Positions 63,511-64,000 of a stretch of 64,000 nt of DNA are shown one piece after another. Position numbers and translations under genes: made by a program. How positions within the stretch are numbered: the first letter of the stretch is position 1; each line of letters starts with the position of its first letter. The stretch comes from Lethocerus indicus. Lineage: Eukaryota; Arthropoda; Insecta; Hemiptera; Belostomatidae. The DNA lies in contig JACDQD010000104.1 of NCBI GenBank assembly GCA_019843655.1, positions 4,898,001-4,962,000 of the forward strand, given 5' to 3'. Below the pieces are notes generated by a model that saw only the letters and a program-made list of their open reading frames with translations, was not told where the DNA came from and ran no database searches.

Positions 63511-64000
63511 CTGAAGAAAGCAAGCGGACATTTTACAGATATAAAATTACAGTTCTCGACACAATTTATTTGACTTTCAATGTCTTCCAGAATGTTTTTT
63601 ACTCCATCAGCACATTTCATCTGAACCGCTTTTAAAATGACTGATAGAATTTATCGGAAAACAATTCAGGGTTTTAACGAACAACCCTCCATCGACCATC
63701 GATTGTCAAGAGTGGATTCAATCAATATTCATGAAAATTTGTATGGAGGTAACTCGACATTTTTCCGAGTTTAAAATACTGCTTAAGTCGCTGCATTAAC
63801 CGAGTCTCAGAAAACACAAAAAAAATGCAAGTCGGGAATTGTGGTCTGGGACATAATTTAATACACATCTTTATTTAACGCGATATCGATACGCGCAAGA
63901 AAAAAAGCTAGGGCGGGTGGTGTGCGTTTAATTTCTTAGGGCCCGCAGTGTAAACTCCGCCTAGTGCTTTGTTAAACAAAAGGGGGGAACAAATAGAATC
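63511..64000 (-). other. intron of the cathepsin B-like gene
   Basis: No further cathepsin exon is recognisable in the last 490 bases, so the preceding exon lies outside the window. Confidence 0.55.

Overview
This window is nuclear DNA of an animal, almost certainly an insect or close arthropod relative. It is AT-rich and carries intron-split genes on both strands with GT...AG junctions. The gene set is conserved eukaryotic (ELOF1, ZIP transporter, GLD2, metaxin, bystin, RpL36, dolichol kinase, DENND4/Crag, Ras). The Ras protein follows the arthropod Ras85D sequence closely. Species cannot be fixed from sequence alone. No bacterial, viral, CRISPR, tRNA or rRNA gene was seen.

Layout. 1-250: last exon of an unidentified plus-strand gene. 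2385-2969: ELOF1. 4614-7843 (minus): ZIP-family zinc transporter, five exons. 9701-15603: GLD2-type cytoplasmic poly(A) polymerase, eleven exons. 18115-22077 (minus): metaxin-1, seven exons, with a one-base frameshift just before the membrane anchor. 22425-25400: bystin, seven exons. 27059-28056: ribosomal protein L36. 28420-31289 and probably beyond (minus): dolichol kinase, 5' end unresolved. 32011-47992: DENND4/Crag Rab exchange factor, 32 exons. 50235-50807: Ras85D with an uninterrupted reading frame. 56.3-64 kb: a GC-richer stretch with an inverted-repeat pair, an array of 71-bp tandem repeats, a jockey-like reverse transcriptase fragment (minus) and, at 63305-63510, the last exon of a cathepsin B (minus).

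Exon models were built by hand from splice sites and reading phase. For ZIP, GLD2, bystin, RpL36 and DENND4 the exon lengths and phases close into one open frame from ATG to stop. For metaxin they close only if one base is added. Three gene pairs are arranged head to head (ZIP/GLD2, metaxin/bystin, DOLK/Crag), and RpL36 and DOLK converge tail to tail. The genes serve unrelated housekeeping tasks: transcription elongation, zinc uptake, mRNA polyadenylation, mitochondrial import, 40S and 60S ribosome production, dolichyl phosphate synthesis, Rab activation and Ras signalling. There is no evidence that they form one pathway.

The least explained part is 56.3-58.7 kb. Its inverted 63-bp arms carry a hammerhead-like core, followed by a two-copy ~95-bp duplication and eight and a bit 71-bp units, each able to form two hairpins. 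I read this as the non-coding part of a retroelement (Penelope-like or LINE), but that is inference.
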